From Marinoscillum sp040218045 (lineage in GTDB: Bacteria; Bacteroidota; Bacteroidia; Cytophagales; Cyclobacteriaceae): a DNA stretch of 64,000 bases. Positions 18,621 through 28,134 of this stretch are shown here, in pieces (the first letter of the stretch is position 1; the number at the start of each line of letters is the position of its first letter). A program made the translations under genes and the position numbers. The notes under the pieces are model-generated. The model was not told where the DNA came from and did not search any database. It saw only the letters and a program-made list of their open reading frames with translations. Location: contig JAVJQA010000049.1 of assembly GCA_040218045.1 (NCBI GenBank), positions 62,001 to 126,000 of the forward strand, read 5' to 3'.

Positions 18621-19280
18621 ATGGAGAAGACCACTGTTAAGAAAACCAAAAAGAAGGTAACAAAAGCGCAATTTAAGGCGGCTTTTATGGAGAAGATATT
18701 GTTGTCCGGACATACACCACCTTCAATATATGCATTTACCAAGGAGTTGAATTCCCCAGAAAGTACCTTCTATGAGTATTTTAACTCCTTCAAGTCTTTA
18801 GAACAGGAGATTTGGTCAGACTGGATCAATGAAACCATTGCAATATTGGATAAAGACCCAGCATACAAAGATTATACGGCCCGTGAGCGGTTGTTGGCGT
18901 TTTATTACACTTGGCTTGAGACCATAACGTCCCACAGAAGTTTCATCCTGAAAAGGTTTGAAAATGTAGGAAAACATGAAATCAATCCAACGTTTTTAAT
19001 TGGACTGAAAGACCGATTTGAGGAGTTTGTACAAGGGCTAATCATTCTTGGCAAGGATACAACCGAAATAGCTGAGCGACCATTTTCAAGCAACTACCAT
19101 AAAGCATTCTGGCTTCACTTTCTTTTCATTACACGGTTCTGGGTAAATGATGACAGTGCTGGCTTTGAAAAAACCGATGCGGCTGTTGAGAAGTCCGTTA
19201 ACCTGGCATTTGATCTTGTAGGTAAGGGGGCATTGGATAGTATGATCGACTTTGCAAAATTCATGTTTCAAAACCGATAA
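18621..19280 (+). CDS. TetR-like transcriptional regulator paired with the ABC1 kinase
   Basis: 219 residues from ATG 18621; an in-frame ATG at 18576 would add 15 hydrophobic residues that do not fit the Lys-rich start MEKTTVKKTKKKVTK. The N-terminal third resembles a TetR helix-turn-helix (FMEKILLSGHTPPSIYAFTKEL, then STFYEYFNSF matching the recognition helix with its TxYxYF pattern). The rest is an all-helical ligand-binding-like domain rich in Trp and Phe. It lies 185 bp upstream of the ABC1 kinase on the same strand, a pairing I recall from other Bacteroidota. It may control that kinase gene; the ligand is unknown. Confidence 0.7.
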   Translation: MEKTTVKKTKKKVTKAQFKAAFMEKILLSGHTPPSIYAFTKELNSPESTFYEYFNSFKSLEQEIWSDWINETIAILDKDPAYKDYTARERLLAFYYTWLETITSHRSFILKRFENVGKHEINPTFLIGLKDRFEEFVQGLIILGKDTTEIAERPFSSNYHKAFWLHFLFITRFWVNDDSAGFEKTDAAVEKSVNLAFDLVGKGALDSMIDFAKFMFQNR

Positions 19281-19465
19281 CTGCCTCTTGTTTTTACTTG
19301 TTTATTCAAGTTTAAAGAAATGGCCATAATCTTTGGGTAAGAAGCATCGGAGAGATCCTCATGAAATTTAATTTCAAAATCTTCCAACCTTTTTATTCAA
19401 CCTCATGTTCTACCGGCAGTTGATCAAAATCTAATATTGGATCTCACAATTCACTAGTCATAGAA

Positions 19466-20773
19466 ATGAAGGAGCAAGGAAGAATACCGACAGGTAAAGT
19501 ATCGAGAGCGGCCAAGTTTGTTACAACTGGAGCCAAGGTAGGTGGTAACTATATCAAACATTATGGTCGTAAGCTTAGAGATAAAAATGCCACCAGAGAC
19601 CAGTTGGATATTGATAACGCTGAAGATATTTATGGGTCTCTGAGTGAGTTGAAAGGTAGTGCTCTTAAAGTGGCTCAAATGCTGGCAATGGATAAAAATC
19701 TCCTACCTAATGCTTACCAGGATAAATTTGCCATGAGCCAGTATAGTGCTCCACCACTTTCTTACCCTCTAGTGGTGAAAACATTTCATAAGCAGTTAGG
19801 TAGTGCTCCTAGTGAAATCTTCGATTCTTTTACCAAAAGTGCTGTAAATGCTGCTTCTATTGGCCAGGTACATAAAGCTGAGAAGGATGGAAAAACCCTC
19901 GCTGTTAAAATCCAATACCCGGGAGTGTCCGAGAGTGTAAGATCAGACCTAAAGTTGGTAAAGCCCTTTGCTCTTCGCTTATTTGGCCTGAATGAACAAG
20001 AGCTGGACCAGTATATGGATGAGGTAGAGGGAAAGCTTCTTGAGGAGACAGATTATGAACTGGAAGTAAGGCGTTCGATAAAAATCAGCGAGGCATGTGG
20101 TGACATTCCCAATTTGATTTTCCCAAAGTATTATGGTGAGTATTCAGCTTCAAGGGTGATTACCATGGATTGGATTGAAGGGAAGCATATTAAGGAGTTT
20201 CTCGCAACCAATCCTGATCAGGCGACCAAGGATAAAATTGGTCAGGCGATGTGGGACTTTTATCATCACCAGATTCATAATTTGAAAGAAGTTCATGCTG
20301 ACCCTCATCCGGGTAATTTTCTAATGAGACCAGATGGTTCATTGGGAATTATCGATTTTGGATGTGTAAAGGAGATTCCTGAAGATTTTTACGAGGCTTA
20401 TTTCAGGTTGATGAGCAGGGATTTGATTGCTAATGATGAGGAGTTAATCCCAGTTCTCTATCGACTCAACTTCCTTTATGATGATGATTCTGAGCAGGAG
20501 AAAAAGCTTTATTTAAGCATCTTTAAGGATATGACAATGCTTCTTGGCAAGCCTTTTCATTCAGGTTCATTTGACTTCTCTGATGATGTTTATTTTAAAC
20601 AAATATTCGACTTAAGTGAAAGACTTGGTAATATGAAAGAGCTGCGTAATTCGAAGCATCCCAGAGGATCCAGGCATGGATTGTACGTGAACCGAACCTA
20701 CTTCGGTTTGTACCAGCTGCTGAACATGCTTCAGGTGAATATTAGCACTACAAAGCCCGATTGGTTGCAATAA
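19466..20773 (+). CDS. ABC1/AarF/UbiB-family atypical kinase
   Basis: 435 residues starting with the conserved PTGKVSRAAKFVTTGAKVGG. UbiB-family features: a KxGQ-like segment (GSALKVAQML), the A-rich nucleotide loop variant (AASIGQVHKAE), the ATP-binding Lys in LAVKIQYPG, the catalytic loop HADPHPGNF and the metal-binding DFG in IIDFGCVKEI. These proteins use an atypical kinase fold, usually as ATPases in quinone or lipid metabolism. There is no transmembrane tail like that of UbiB, and no quinone gene is adjacent, so the exact role is open. It ends directly against the convergent LytTR gene, with no gap. Confidence 0.85.
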   Translation: MKEQGRIPTGKVSRAAKFVTTGAKVGGNYIKHYGRKLRDKNATRDQLDIDNAEDIYGSLSELKGSALKVAQMLAMDKNLLPNAYQDKFAMSQYSAPPLSYPLVVKTFHKQLGSAPSEIFDSFTKSAVNAASIGQVHKAEKDGKTLAVKIQYPGVSESVRSDLKLVKPFALRLFGLNEQELDQYMDEVEGKLLEETDYELEVRRSIKISEACGDIPNLIFPKYYGEYSASRVITMDWIEGKHIKEFLATNPDQATKDKIGQAMWDFYHHQIHNLKEVHADPHPGNFLMRPDGSLGIIDFGCVKEIPEDFYEAYFRLMSRDLIANDEELIPVLYRLNFLYDDDSEQEKKLYLSIFKDMTMLLGKPFHSGSFDFSDDVYFKQIFDLSERLGNMKELRNSKHPRGSRHGLYVNRTYFGLYQLLNMLQVNISTTKPDWLQ

Positions 20774-21445
20774 TTATTTACCTAACAACAGAAGGGTGGG
20801 TTCTCTAAAAGATTCCCCGATCGGAATGGTATGCTGGCCGATCTGTATCTGCTCCCTATCATAGGTTTCTACAGCTTGCTTGTTGAATATATATGATTTG
20901 TGGCATTGAGAGAAGTGCTCGGGTAATCCACCTATGGCTTCTGTAACTGATTGACGCGCAATGATTTGCCTTTCATTCAAATAGTAAGTCATATAATTAC
21001 CGTCTTTCTTTAAAAAAAGCAATTGATCCAATGGAATGACATGCCAGGTAGTGCCACTTTTAATCTGAATGGTTCTCTCTTTCGGTTCTGTAGTAGGTGC
21101 AGTCATCAATACTTTACTGATGGTTTTAGAAAATCGATCTAAGCTTATTGGTTTGAGTAGATAGTCAATTGCTCTTACTTCATAGCTTTCTACGGCATAT
21201 TCCGAGTAGGCGGTGGTAAATACTATTTTGATAGTTGGGTCAATCATTCTTGACAATGAGATACCTGAAAGGTCTGGCATGTTGATGTCAAGAAAGATCA
21301 AATCGATGGACTCTTGCTGAATGTAGTTAAATGCCTTCATGGCATTCCTGAAGGTCCCCTTTAGCTCAAGTGCACTGAAGTGCTCCAGGTATCCTTTTAT
21401 AAGTTCGATAGCACGAGGCTCATCGTCTACTATTATTACGTTCAT
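20774..21445 (-). CDS. LytTR-family response regulator
   Basis: 223 residues. Receiver domain (about 1-120) with acidic residues D7 and D8, phospho-acceptor Asp53 in LIFLDINMPD, Thr in VFTTAYS and Lys in LLKPIS. The C-terminal LytTR DNA-binding domain (about 125-220) contains WHVIPLDQLLFLKKDGNY and FSQCHKSYIFNK. Its start overlaps the end of the LytS-type kinase gene by 4 bases, so the two are co-translated and form a two-component system. Target genes cannot be deduced from the window. Confidence 0.92.
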   Translation of the reverse strand: MNVIIVDDEPRAIELIKGYLEHFSALELKGTFRNAMKAFNYIQQESIDLIFLDINMPDLSGISLSRMIDPTIKIVFTTAYSEYAVESYEVRAIDYLLKPISLDRFSKTISKVLMTAPTTEPKERTIQIKSGTTWHVIPLDQLLFLKKDGNYMTYYLNERQIIARQSVTEAIGGLPEHFSQCHKSYIFNKQAVETYDREQIQIGQHTIPIGESFREPTLLLLGK

Positions 21446-22473
21446 TTGGTGTCTATTTCAAGTGTTACCTCAAATGAGTGATCAGTCTGGTCAATCATTA
21501 GCTTATGTTTGGCCGGGTAAACCATTTGCAGTCTCTCGCGCGTATAAGCAATACCTGTACCTTTTCTATCCAACTGATTATTGACCAATACCTTGTTATG
21601 AATATAAAACTGAAGAGTACCCAATTCGCTAAAGATTAGAACTACTTTGATTTTACTGTGCTCTTCAGGTTTGGTGCCGTATTTAAAGGCATTTTCAATA
21701 AAAGGAATAAATATCCCGGGTTCAATCAACAGGTTTTTTGCAGTTCCATTTATCGTTAAATCAAAATCCACTTCATCTTTATCATATCTCAACATTTGGA
21801 GGTCTGCGTATTGTTTGATGAAATCAATCTCCTTTTGTACTTCCACTTTATCTGCCTGTATTTCATCGATCACATATCGAAGTAATGAAGACAACTTGTC
21901 TATCGAACCAGCCAGAACAGGCGACTTTTTTTGATCTACAAGAGATAAGAGGTTATTCAGTGCATTGAATAAAAAGTGTGGCTGTAGTTGGTTTCGTAAG
22001 AGGTTGAGTTCAGCTTGCTTTTTATCAAGAATCAATTTTTGATGCTGTTTCTCTTTTTTGAGCGAATGCTTGGCTGCTCCATAAGCAATAGAAGTTGAGA
22101 AATAGAAGAAGATAAGACCTACACTCAATGTTGCCGGAGTACGTAACAACACCGGGAACCCCATACGTTCTGAAAGTTGAGTGATGAGAATTGCTACAAT
22201 TAAAACGCTTCCAATGAGTAAGAAAAGTTGTGGATTGATACCAGAGTCAGCTTTTTGAATAATCACCACCACATTGAGATAAAACATTATTGCAGCTATA
22301 GAGAGGTACCAAATAATTTTATACATCAACGCCGTATCTCTCTCGACTTGAATGGTTTCAACACCATCAATGATTTCATGATCCAAGGAAACAATGGAAT
22401 AGCTGCTGGTAATCAACCAACCGGTAATGCCCCAAAAAGCAATGTTTACAATGACCTCTATCCATCGATTCAT
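21442..22473 (-). CDS. LytS/YehU-type sensor histidine kinase
   Basis: 343 residues. Several membrane helices occupy residues about 8-135 (FWGITGWL, YLSIAAIMFYLNVVVII, LIGSVLIVAILI, LIFFYFSTSIAYG), then a short coiled coil. The His_kinase domain carries phospho-acceptor His166 in QLQPHFLFNALNNL, and a degenerate HATPase has PGIFIPFIENAFKYG and GTGIAYTRERL. There is no large periplasmic sensor domain, so it probably senses a membrane or intramembrane signal. It partners the overlapping LytTR regulator. The gene diverges from the serine hydrolase gene. Confidence 0.9.
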   Translation of the reverse strand: MNRWIEVIVNIAFWGITGWLITSSYSIVSLDHEIIDGVETIQVERDTALMYKIIWYLSIAAIMFYLNVVVIIQKADSGINPQLFLLIGSVLIVAILITQLSERMGFPVLLRTPATLSVGLIFFYFSTSIAYGAAKHSLKKEKQHQKLILDKKQAELNLLRNQLQPHFLFNALNNLLSLVDQKKSPVLAGSIDKLSSLLRYVIDEIQADKVEVQKEIDFIKQYADLQMLRYDKDEVDFDLTINGTAKNLLIEPGIFIPFIENAFKYGTKPEEHSKIKVVLIFSELGTLQFYIHNKVLVNNQLDRKGTGIAYTRERLQMVYPAKHKLMIDQTDHSFEVTLEIDTK

Positions 22474-22666
22474 AGTCGAATTTATGTATTTGTAGGGAAA
22501 TTAATTTCTCAGTGGTAAGAACACCGCTCTTTTTGGTATGAACAAGGTGGATAATGTCAACTCAACATTTACCATCGGTTTCACAACTTTGTTGAAGGGT
22601 TTGATCACATCTTTTAATTAAGGAAAAGACAGTACATGATTTTTGAGGAAACCAAAACTCAAAGTT

Positions 22667-24076
22667 ATGAAGATGATAAAAACACTATTACTCTCCTTGC
22701 TAATAAGTATAGGCGCACAAAGCCAGGAAGTCAATTTGAAGTCAATGGAGATCGGTCCTAAAATTGATGTACTAGTCGATCAATACATGGAGCTCGATAT
22801 TTTTTCCGGTGTGGTACTGGTTGCTCAAAGGGGAGAACATATTTATCACAAAGCCTTTGGTCTGGCCAACCGGGCTAGCGGTAAAGCAAATACCCTGAAT
22901 ACCCATTTTGATATTGGCAGTATGAACAAAACCTTTACCAAAGTAATTATCCTTGACCTTGTAGATCAGGGCAAACTTAAATTGGAAGATAACTTAGGTG
23001 AGTTTTTGGATGGTTTCCCCTATGAAGTGGCAAATAAAGTAACCATAGGGCATCTACTGAGCCATCAGTCAGGCCTGGCGGGTTATCACAGTCCAGAATA
23101 TTGGGACTTGCCTTTTGAAGAGAAAAACCTACAAACTGTACTTCAATTCATCAGGCAACAACCGCTTTGGTTCGAACCAGGAACTGATCGGCAGTACAGT
23201 AACTCAGGTTATGTATTGTTGGGGCTGATAGCTGAGAAGGTTACGGGCCAGTCTTATTTTGATTTGGTGCAAACAAGGATAGTTGGCAAACTGGGTATGA
23301 GTGAGACCTATCTCAGGGAAAAGTACGCTACACCAAACAGAGCAATTGGGTATTACAAAGACATGAAAGGGACACTGATTAGCAACGATTCATTGCGAGA
23401 AATTGTCACTCCCGCCGGAGGTTTCTATTCAACAGCCTCGGATATGATGAAGTTTTATCGTGCATTTCACTATGGCAATCAATTGTGGTCATCATCAGCA
23501 AAAAGCTTAGATGACATGTATCCATTCTATCAGGAACATATGAACACCGGAGGAGCAATGACTCACGCTGGGGGTTTTGAAGGAGCCAATACAGTACACT
23601 ATGAGATCTTGCGAGATGAGATTTCTGTTGTAGTGTTTGCCAATATGGACGAGGTGGTGGCCGAGGATTTAGGTGCTGGTATATTGGCGATCATCAGGGA
23701 CAAGAAACCAGAAAAACCTCAACTACCCGCAGGGCAAAGTGTGTATGCAGGTTATGAGGAGAAGGGCATTGGTTTTGTCAAACAAAACTGGGATGATTTA
23801 ACCGGGAATTTCCATCCGGATGACCCAAAAGATATGATCTTGAACCATGTAGGTTACATGCTCATGCGAGAAGGAAATATCTCTGCAGCAAAGGAGATGT
23901 TTCAACTCAACACAGAACTATTTCCAAAGGTTGCCAACTGCTGGGATAGCTATGGTGAATCACTGTGGAAGTCAGGAGAAATCGAGGCGGCCAAAAAGGC
24001 CTACTTGAAGGCTTTAAAGATCAGGCCAGATTTGGAATCTGCCAAAGCTGCTTTAGATGAACTTAAAAAGATTTAG
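22667..24076 (+). CDS. Secreted serine hydrolase (beta-lactamase/class C fold) with C-terminal TPR
   Basis: 469 residues from ATG 22667, which gives the signal peptide MKMIKTLLLSLLISIGAQSQ; a TTG at 22643 is in frame but adds charged residues before it. The penicillin-binding-type triad is present: Ser85-x-x-Lys88 (SMNKTF), Tyr177-x-Asn179 (YSNSGY) and HAGGFEG in the KTG position. The last 100 residues resemble tetratricopeptide repeats (AAKEMFQLNTELFPKVANCWDSYGES). Such Bacteroidota enzymes act as esterases, peptidases or beta-lactamase-like proteins; the substrate is unknown. The divergent LytS/LytTR pair may regulate it, but no shared operator is evident. Confidence 0.88.
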   Translation: MKMIKTLLLSLLISIGAQSQEVNLKSMEIGPKIDVLVDQYMELDIFSGVVLVAQRGEHIYHKAFGLANRASGKANTLNTHFDIGSMNKTFTKVIILDLVDQGKLKLEDNLGEFLDGFPYEVANKVTIGHLLSHQSGLAGYHSPEYWDLPFEEKNLQTVLQFIRQQPLWFEPGTDRQYSNSGYVLLGLIAEKVTGQSYFDLVQTRIVGKLGMSETYLREKYATPNRAIGYYKDMKGTLISNDSLREIVTPAGGFYSTASDMMKFYRAFHYGNQLWSSSAKSLDDMYPFYQEHMNTGGAMTHAGGFEGANTVHYEILRDEISVVVFANMDEVVAEDLGAGILAIIRDKKPEKPQLPAGQSVYAGYEEKGIGFVKQNWDDLTGNFHPDDPKDMILNHVGYMLMREGNISAAKEMFQLNTELFPKVANCWDSYGESLWKSGEIEAAKKAYLKALKIRPDLESAKAALDELKKI

Positions 24077-24189
24077 GGTTCTGTTCGTAAAATCGATAAA
24101 TTCATTTTGACTTAAATTGTATTTTGTGAGGCGTCCAATTGATATTTCTAATCGACTGTTCATATTGTAAAAGTACAATTTCTAAAATC

Positions 24190-24654
24190 ATGAAAATGAA
24201 AATTCTCTTTTCCATTCCCGCACTCTTTTTTGCACAGATGTTGTTCTCACAGTTTACAAATTCCCTGAGTTCCGATGAAGCGATTATTAGAAAAAACATT
24301 GAATCTTTCTCAAGGTATTATATGAATAAACAATATGATAGCCTGGCAATGACCTACACAGAGGATGCTAAAATCATGCCTCCAGGTGCCGATATTATTT
24401 CTGGTAGGGAAGCGATTAAACTTCGCTGGATTCTTCCGGATGGAGTTGATGTTTTGATGCATAAAGTCACTCCTACAGAAATTAAAATACTCGGGGATCA
24501 CGCTTATGATTTGGGATATTATGAAGGGAATACCAGGCGAAGGGATGGGAGCGAAGTAAGCTGGAAAGGAAAGTACATCATTGTCTGGAAGAAGGTACAA
24601 TCTGACTGGCAGATCTATGCTGATGCATGGAACAGGATTGATGCTCCTGAGTGA
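24190..24654 (+). CDS. Secreted SnoaL/DUF4440-like (NTF2-fold) protein
   Basis: 154 residues from ATG 24190, giving the signal peptide MKMKILFSIPALFFAQMLFSQ; an upstream in-frame start would place it after residue 17. The mature part has the NTF2-like pattern: an N-terminal helix (AIIRKNIESFSRYYMNKQYDSLAMTYTEDAKIMPPG), then ISGREAIKLRW, and a beta-sheet ending WKGKYIIVWKKVQSDWQIYADAWNR. Such proteins bind small ligands or stabilise others; no catalytic residues can be assigned. It is monocistronic between the hydrolase and the beta-helix lipoprotein. Confidence 0.8.
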   Translation: MKMKILFSIPALFFAQMLFSQFTNSLSSDEAIIRKNIESFSRYYMNKQYDSLAMTYTEDAKIMPPGADIISGREAIKLRWILPDGVDVLMHKVTPTEIKILGDHAYDLGYYEGNTRRRDGSEVSWKGKYIIVWKKVQSDWQIYADAWNRIDAPE

Positions 24655-24700
24655 AGTCAGAAAGCTGACCTGAAACAAGATTTGTATTTTTTATTAACTT

Positions 24701-25936
24701 ATGGGGATGAAAACAACATCCCCATTTTTTTTACTCATTATTATCCTCTTTGGCTGTGCGAAGCCTGGAGTGGAAGAGTTAGGGTCAGATTGGAAGTCAA
24801 TCGAGCATGATTTACAGTCTCAACTGATTTTAGCTGGCGATAGTGCTACCGTAGAACTGCCCTCAGGTCATTTTATGTTTACAAAATCACTTTCAGTGGA
24901 TGGCAATAAACACCTGATTATTAAGGGACAAGGTATCGATAAGACCATTCTCTCTTTTGAGATGCAGGAAGAGGGTGCTGAAGGGCTTAAAATTGCTAAT
25001 GGCGTTAGCATTACCATTGAAAATTTCACAATTGAGAATGCCAAAGGTGACAATATCAAGGTCACGGATACTGATGGTATTACCTTCCGAAACATTAAAT
25101 CACAATGGACTGGGCAGCCTCGTGAGGAGAATGGTGCCTATGCTTTTTACCCGGTTTTAAGTAAGAATGTCCTGGTTGAAAATTGTATAGCCATCGGAGC
25201 TTCTGATGCGGGCATCTATGTTGGCCAGTCCGACAGTGTGATTATCAGAAATAATGAAGCCTATTACAATGTGGCCGGTATAGAAAGTGAGAATTCGAAA
25301 TGGGTTGAAATCTATGGAAATTACACTCACGATAACACTGGAGGTATTCTGGTTTTTGACCTGCCGGGGTTGACGCAGTTTGGTCATACTACCAGGGTTT
25401 TTGACAACAGGATCGAACAAAACAATTTGCGCAATTTTGCACCAGAGGGAAATGTAGTAGCTACAGTGCCACCTGGCACAGGAGTCATGCTTTTAGCTAC
25501 GAGAAATGTTGACATATTCTCTAACAACATTCAGGACAACCGGACCTTGGGAATAGCTATTGCCAGCTATGATCTTGTAGAGGCCATGGCAACAACTGAA
25601 GAGTCTCAACTAAATGAAAACATAGAAAAGTCTAAAATGGACCAAGGTTATAATCCTTACCCCACGGACATTTTCATTCATGAAAATACCTACTACAACA
25701 GTTACTGGTTTCCTACTATGGAGAATGATTTTGGTTTGCTCTTTTTGGTAAAATTCCCCATGTCGACGCCTGATATTATTTGGGATGGCATTGAATCGCC
25801 CAATGGGTTTGACCTGTGTATTCGTGAAGAAGAAGTGGAGTTTGCAAGTTTGGATGCGGCCAATGAATTTGAGAATTTGAATAGAGACATGGCTCCATTT
25901 CAATGTGAAGGAACCTCCATTCCAAACCTCTTTTGA
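24701..25936 (+). CDS. Parallel beta-helix lipoprotein of the TIGR03805 type
   Basis: 411 residues with lipoprotein signal (FFLLIIILFGC, lipidated Cys about residue 19); an ATG two codons downstream is an equal alternative start. The body is a right-handed parallel beta-helix: HLIIKGQGIDKTILSF, ITIENFTIENAKGDNI, GITFRNI, VLVENC, VIIRNNEAYYN, WVEIYGNYTHDNTGGI, VDIFSNNIQDN. It is followed after 2 bases by a dihaem cytochrome. From memory of the family definitions, TIGR03805 beta-helix proteins are typically encoded beside TIGR03806 (SO2930-type) cytochromes, and this arrangement matches. Probably periplasmic-facing or surface-attached; the joint function of the pair is not established. Confidence 0.85.
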   Translation: MGMKTTSPFFLLIIILFGCAKPGVEELGSDWKSIEHDLQSQLILAGDSATVELPSGHFMFTKSLSVDGNKHLIIKGQGIDKTILSFEMQEEGAEGLKIANGVSITIENFTIENAKGDNIKVTDTDGITFRNIKSQWTGQPREENGAYAFYPVLSKNVLVENCIAIGASDAGIYVGQSDSVIIRNNEAYYNVAGIESENSKWVEIYGNYTHDNTGGILVFDLPGLTQFGHTTRVFDNRIEQNNLRNFAPEGNVVATVPPGTGVMLLATRNVDIFSNNIQDNRTLGIAIASYDLVEAMATTEESQLNENIEKSKMDQGYNPYPTDIFIHENTYYNSYWFPTMENDFGLLFLVKFPMSTPDIIWDGIESPNGFDLCIREEEVEFASLDAANEFENLNRDMAPFQCEGTSIPNLF

Positions 25937-25938
25937 GC

Positions 25939-27027
25939 ATGCGATTTTTAGTTTTGGGATGGGTTTTATTTACACTATTATTTGGATGTGATCAGGTTAA
26001 GAAAAAGCCAGTTTTGGAAGAAGTTAGCTTGGTGGGTTCTGCCAAACTAGATGTGCCGGATAGCCTTTCAAAATGGAGATTGTTTAAAGACCCTTTGCAC
26101 AACCTTGAACCTGAGAGTGGAGTGGTGCCATATGATATCAACAGTCCATTATTTTCAGATTATGCATTGAAGGCAAGGTTTATTAAAATACTTGCCGGAG
26201 CTACTGCAACTTACCATCCCACAGAAGTATTTGATTTTCCTCTTGGGACTATTCTCATCAAGAACTTTTATTACCAGTCAGACCTGAGTGTGAGCCATAG
26301 TAAACGTAGGGTTATTGAAACGAGGTTGTTGATCAGTGAGAAGCAAGGATGGAATGCTTTGACCTATGTTTGGAATGATGAACAAACGGAGGCAACACTG
26401 GAGATTGCCGGTAAGACTGTGCCTGTGAGTTGGAAGGATGAGAACGGTGTACTTCAAAATGTCAATTACTCGGTACCTAATTTGGTCCAGTGTAAGAGCT
26501 GTCATGAGCGATCTTCCACCATGAGTTTAATTGGCCCATCAGCTCGCCAATTAAACAAGCAGTATGGCTATTCGGATAATTTGATGAACCAGCTTGAGCA
26601 TTGGGAAGAGTTGGGCATTTTGGCAGCATTGCCTCCCGTAGATTCCATACCCAAAATGGCTCAATGGGACAATCCGGGTTCTGGGACGCTCGATTCCAGG
26701 GCCAGAGGATGGTTGGAAATCAATTGTGCACATTGCCATAGAGCAGAAGGGCCTGCCAAAAATACTGGTTTGTATCTTTTGGCTTCTGAAAAGGATAAAT
26801 ATCGTCTAGGAATCAATAAGCCTCCTGTGGCTGCGGGCAGAGGATCCGGTGGTTTGAAATATGGGATTGTTCCGGGAGAACCCAATGAGTCAATCTTGGT
26901 TCACCGTATAGAATCCCTCGATCCCGGAGTGATGATGCCTGAAGTTGGGAGAAAACTTGTACACCAGGAAGGAGTGGCACTTATTCGTGAGTGGATTGCC
27001 CAAATGCAGCCAGTGTCTGGTAACTGA
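25939..27027 (+). CDS. SO2930-family dihaem c-type cytochrome lipoprotein
   Basis: 362 residues from ATG 25939 (a TTG two codons earlier overlaps the previous stop). Lipoprotein signal MRFLVLGWVLFTLLFGC. Two CxxCH haem-attachment motifs, CKSCH (about residue 185) and CAHCH (about residue 265), separated by an SxxGPSARQLN region; the terminal part (GIVPGEPNESILVHRIES..MPEVGR) is typical of the family. The N-terminal 170 residues are a beta-rich domain (GVVPYDINSPLFSDYALKAR). Likely an electron carrier at the outer or inner membrane working with the adjacent beta-helix protein; redox partner unknown. Confidence 0.88.
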   Translation: MRFLVLGWVLFTLLFGCDQVKKKPVLEEVSLVGSAKLDVPDSLSKWRLFKDPLHNLEPESGVVPYDINSPLFSDYALKARFIKILAGATATYHPTEVFDFPLGTILIKNFYYQSDLSVSHSKRRVIETRLLISEKQGWNALTYVWNDEQTEATLEIAGKTVPVSWKDENGVLQNVNYSVPNLVQCKSCHERSSTMSLIGPSARQLNKQYGYSDNLMNQLEHWEELGILAALPPVDSIPKMAQWDNPGSGTLDSRARGWLEINCAHCHRAEGPAKNTGLYLLASEKDKYRLGINKPPVAAGRGSGGLKYGIVPGEPNESILVHRIESLDPGVMMPEVGRKLVHQEGVALIREWIAQMQPVSGN

Positions 27028-27111
27028 CATTCAATTTTCGTCTTTTCGTCGATTTCTAGGATCAAATGACTGATTTGCTTGTTATACTCGCTGACATAGC
27101 ACCTTATCAAC

Positions 27112-27669
27112 ATGGAATTCATCAAACAACCCTGGCCATGGTATGTGGCCGGCCCTCTTATCACCTTGGTCATGGTATCAATGATGCTCTTTGGAAAATC
27201 CTTCGGTGTATCATCTACGCTCAAAACTGTTTGCTCTATAGGTGGGGCTGGAAAAGTCAGTGAGTTTTTCCGATTTGACTGGAAGACCGCAGTATGGAAT
27301 CTCTTTTTTGTGGCTGGTTCGCTTATCGGTGGTTACATAGCAGCAACTTATCTGTCCCCTGATCAAGCCATTGACTTAAGCGAAAAGACCGTAGCTTCCT
27401 TAGAAGGGTATGGGATTCTAAACCCTGGGGTGGAGTACTTACCAACTTCGATTTTCAATTGGGGAAATCTATTGAGTTTTCAGGGATTCTTGTTCATGAT
27501 CATTGGTGGAGTGTTTGTGGGGTTTGGAACCCGCTACGCTGATGGTTGTACCTCAGGTCACGCCATTTCCGGCCTGAGCAGTTTGCAGTGGCCCTCACTT
27601 GTAGCTGTCATTGGCTTCTTCATTGGCGGCTTGATTATTACCCACCTTATCCTCCCATTTGTTTTATGA
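27112..27669 (+). CDS. YeeE/YedE-family transporter, first half
   Basis: 185 residues, polytopic membrane protein with the family signature RYADGCTSGHAISGL, whose Cys is thought to relay thiosulfate or sulfur compounds through the membrane, and a GG-rich helix (FFVAGSLIGGYIAATYL). The full YeeE/YedE fold is encoded by two half-length genes here: the next gene overlaps this stop by 4 bases (ATGA). It probably imports a reduced-sulfur species. No sulfurtransferase or rhodanese gene is adjacent. Confidence 0.85.
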   Translation: MEFIKQPWPWYVAGPLITLVMVSMMLFGKSFGVSSTLKTVCSIGGAGKVSEFFRFDWKTAVWNLFFVAGSLIGGYIAATYLSPDQAIDLSEKTVASLEGYGILNPGVEYLPTSIFNWGNLLSFQGFLFMIIGGVFVGFGTRYADGCTSGHAISGLSSLQWPSLVAVIGFFIGGLIITHLILPFVL

Positions 27670-28082
27670 AGAACCTGAAATTTTTGATATCTGGCGTTTT
27701 GTTCGGAATCATCCTCACCAAAGCAGAGGTAATCTCCTGGTATAGGATTTATGAGATGTTCCGTTTCGAATCTTTTCATATGTATGGGGTGATTGGTTCA
27801 GCAGTGGTGCTTGGAATCATTGCGGTGCAAATCATCAAACGATTTAATGTGAAGGACATTCATGGAAACCCCATTGTGATCACTGAGAAGAGCAAGGTCT
27901 TTTGGCCACCTTTGCTAGGTGGTACGATTTTCGGTTTGGGCTGGGCGTTGACTGGTGCATGCCCGGGGCCAATCTATATAGTGATTGGCAATGGCTACCT
28001 GGTGTTCATTGTTGTGTTCTTGTCAGCTGTGGTGGGGACATTCCTTTACGGGCTGGTAATGCATAAGCTTCCACGTAGATAA
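27666..28082 (+). CDS. YeeE/YedE-family transporter, second half (DUF6691)
   Basis: 138 residues from ATG 27666 (ATGA overlap with the first half); an upstream in-frame start would run through the preceding gene. Membrane protein with the second conserved Cys in LTGACPGPIYI, mirroring the CTSGH site of its partner. About four transmembrane helices (FLISGVLFGIIL, YGVIGSAVVLGIIAV, LLGGTIFGLGWAL, VFIVVFLSAVVGTFLYG). The two proteins likely form one transport unit for a sulfur compound. Confidence 0.85.
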   Translation: MKNLKFLISGVLFGIILTKAEVISWYRIYEMFRFESFHMYGVIGSAVVLGIIAVQIIKRFNVKDIHGNPIVITEKSKVFWPPLLGGTIFGLGWALTGACPGPIYIVIGNGYLVFIVVFLSAVVGTFLYGLVMHKLPRR

Positions 28083-28134
28083 TAGACTGTCATCGTTCAT
28101 TTTTGGTATCTTTCATTCTTAATCCAAAAATGAC

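Noticed and set aside
27546..27665. Upstream extension of the second YeeE/YedE half
   Set aside because: It runs in another frame through the first half; the ATGA overlap at 27666 is the natural start.
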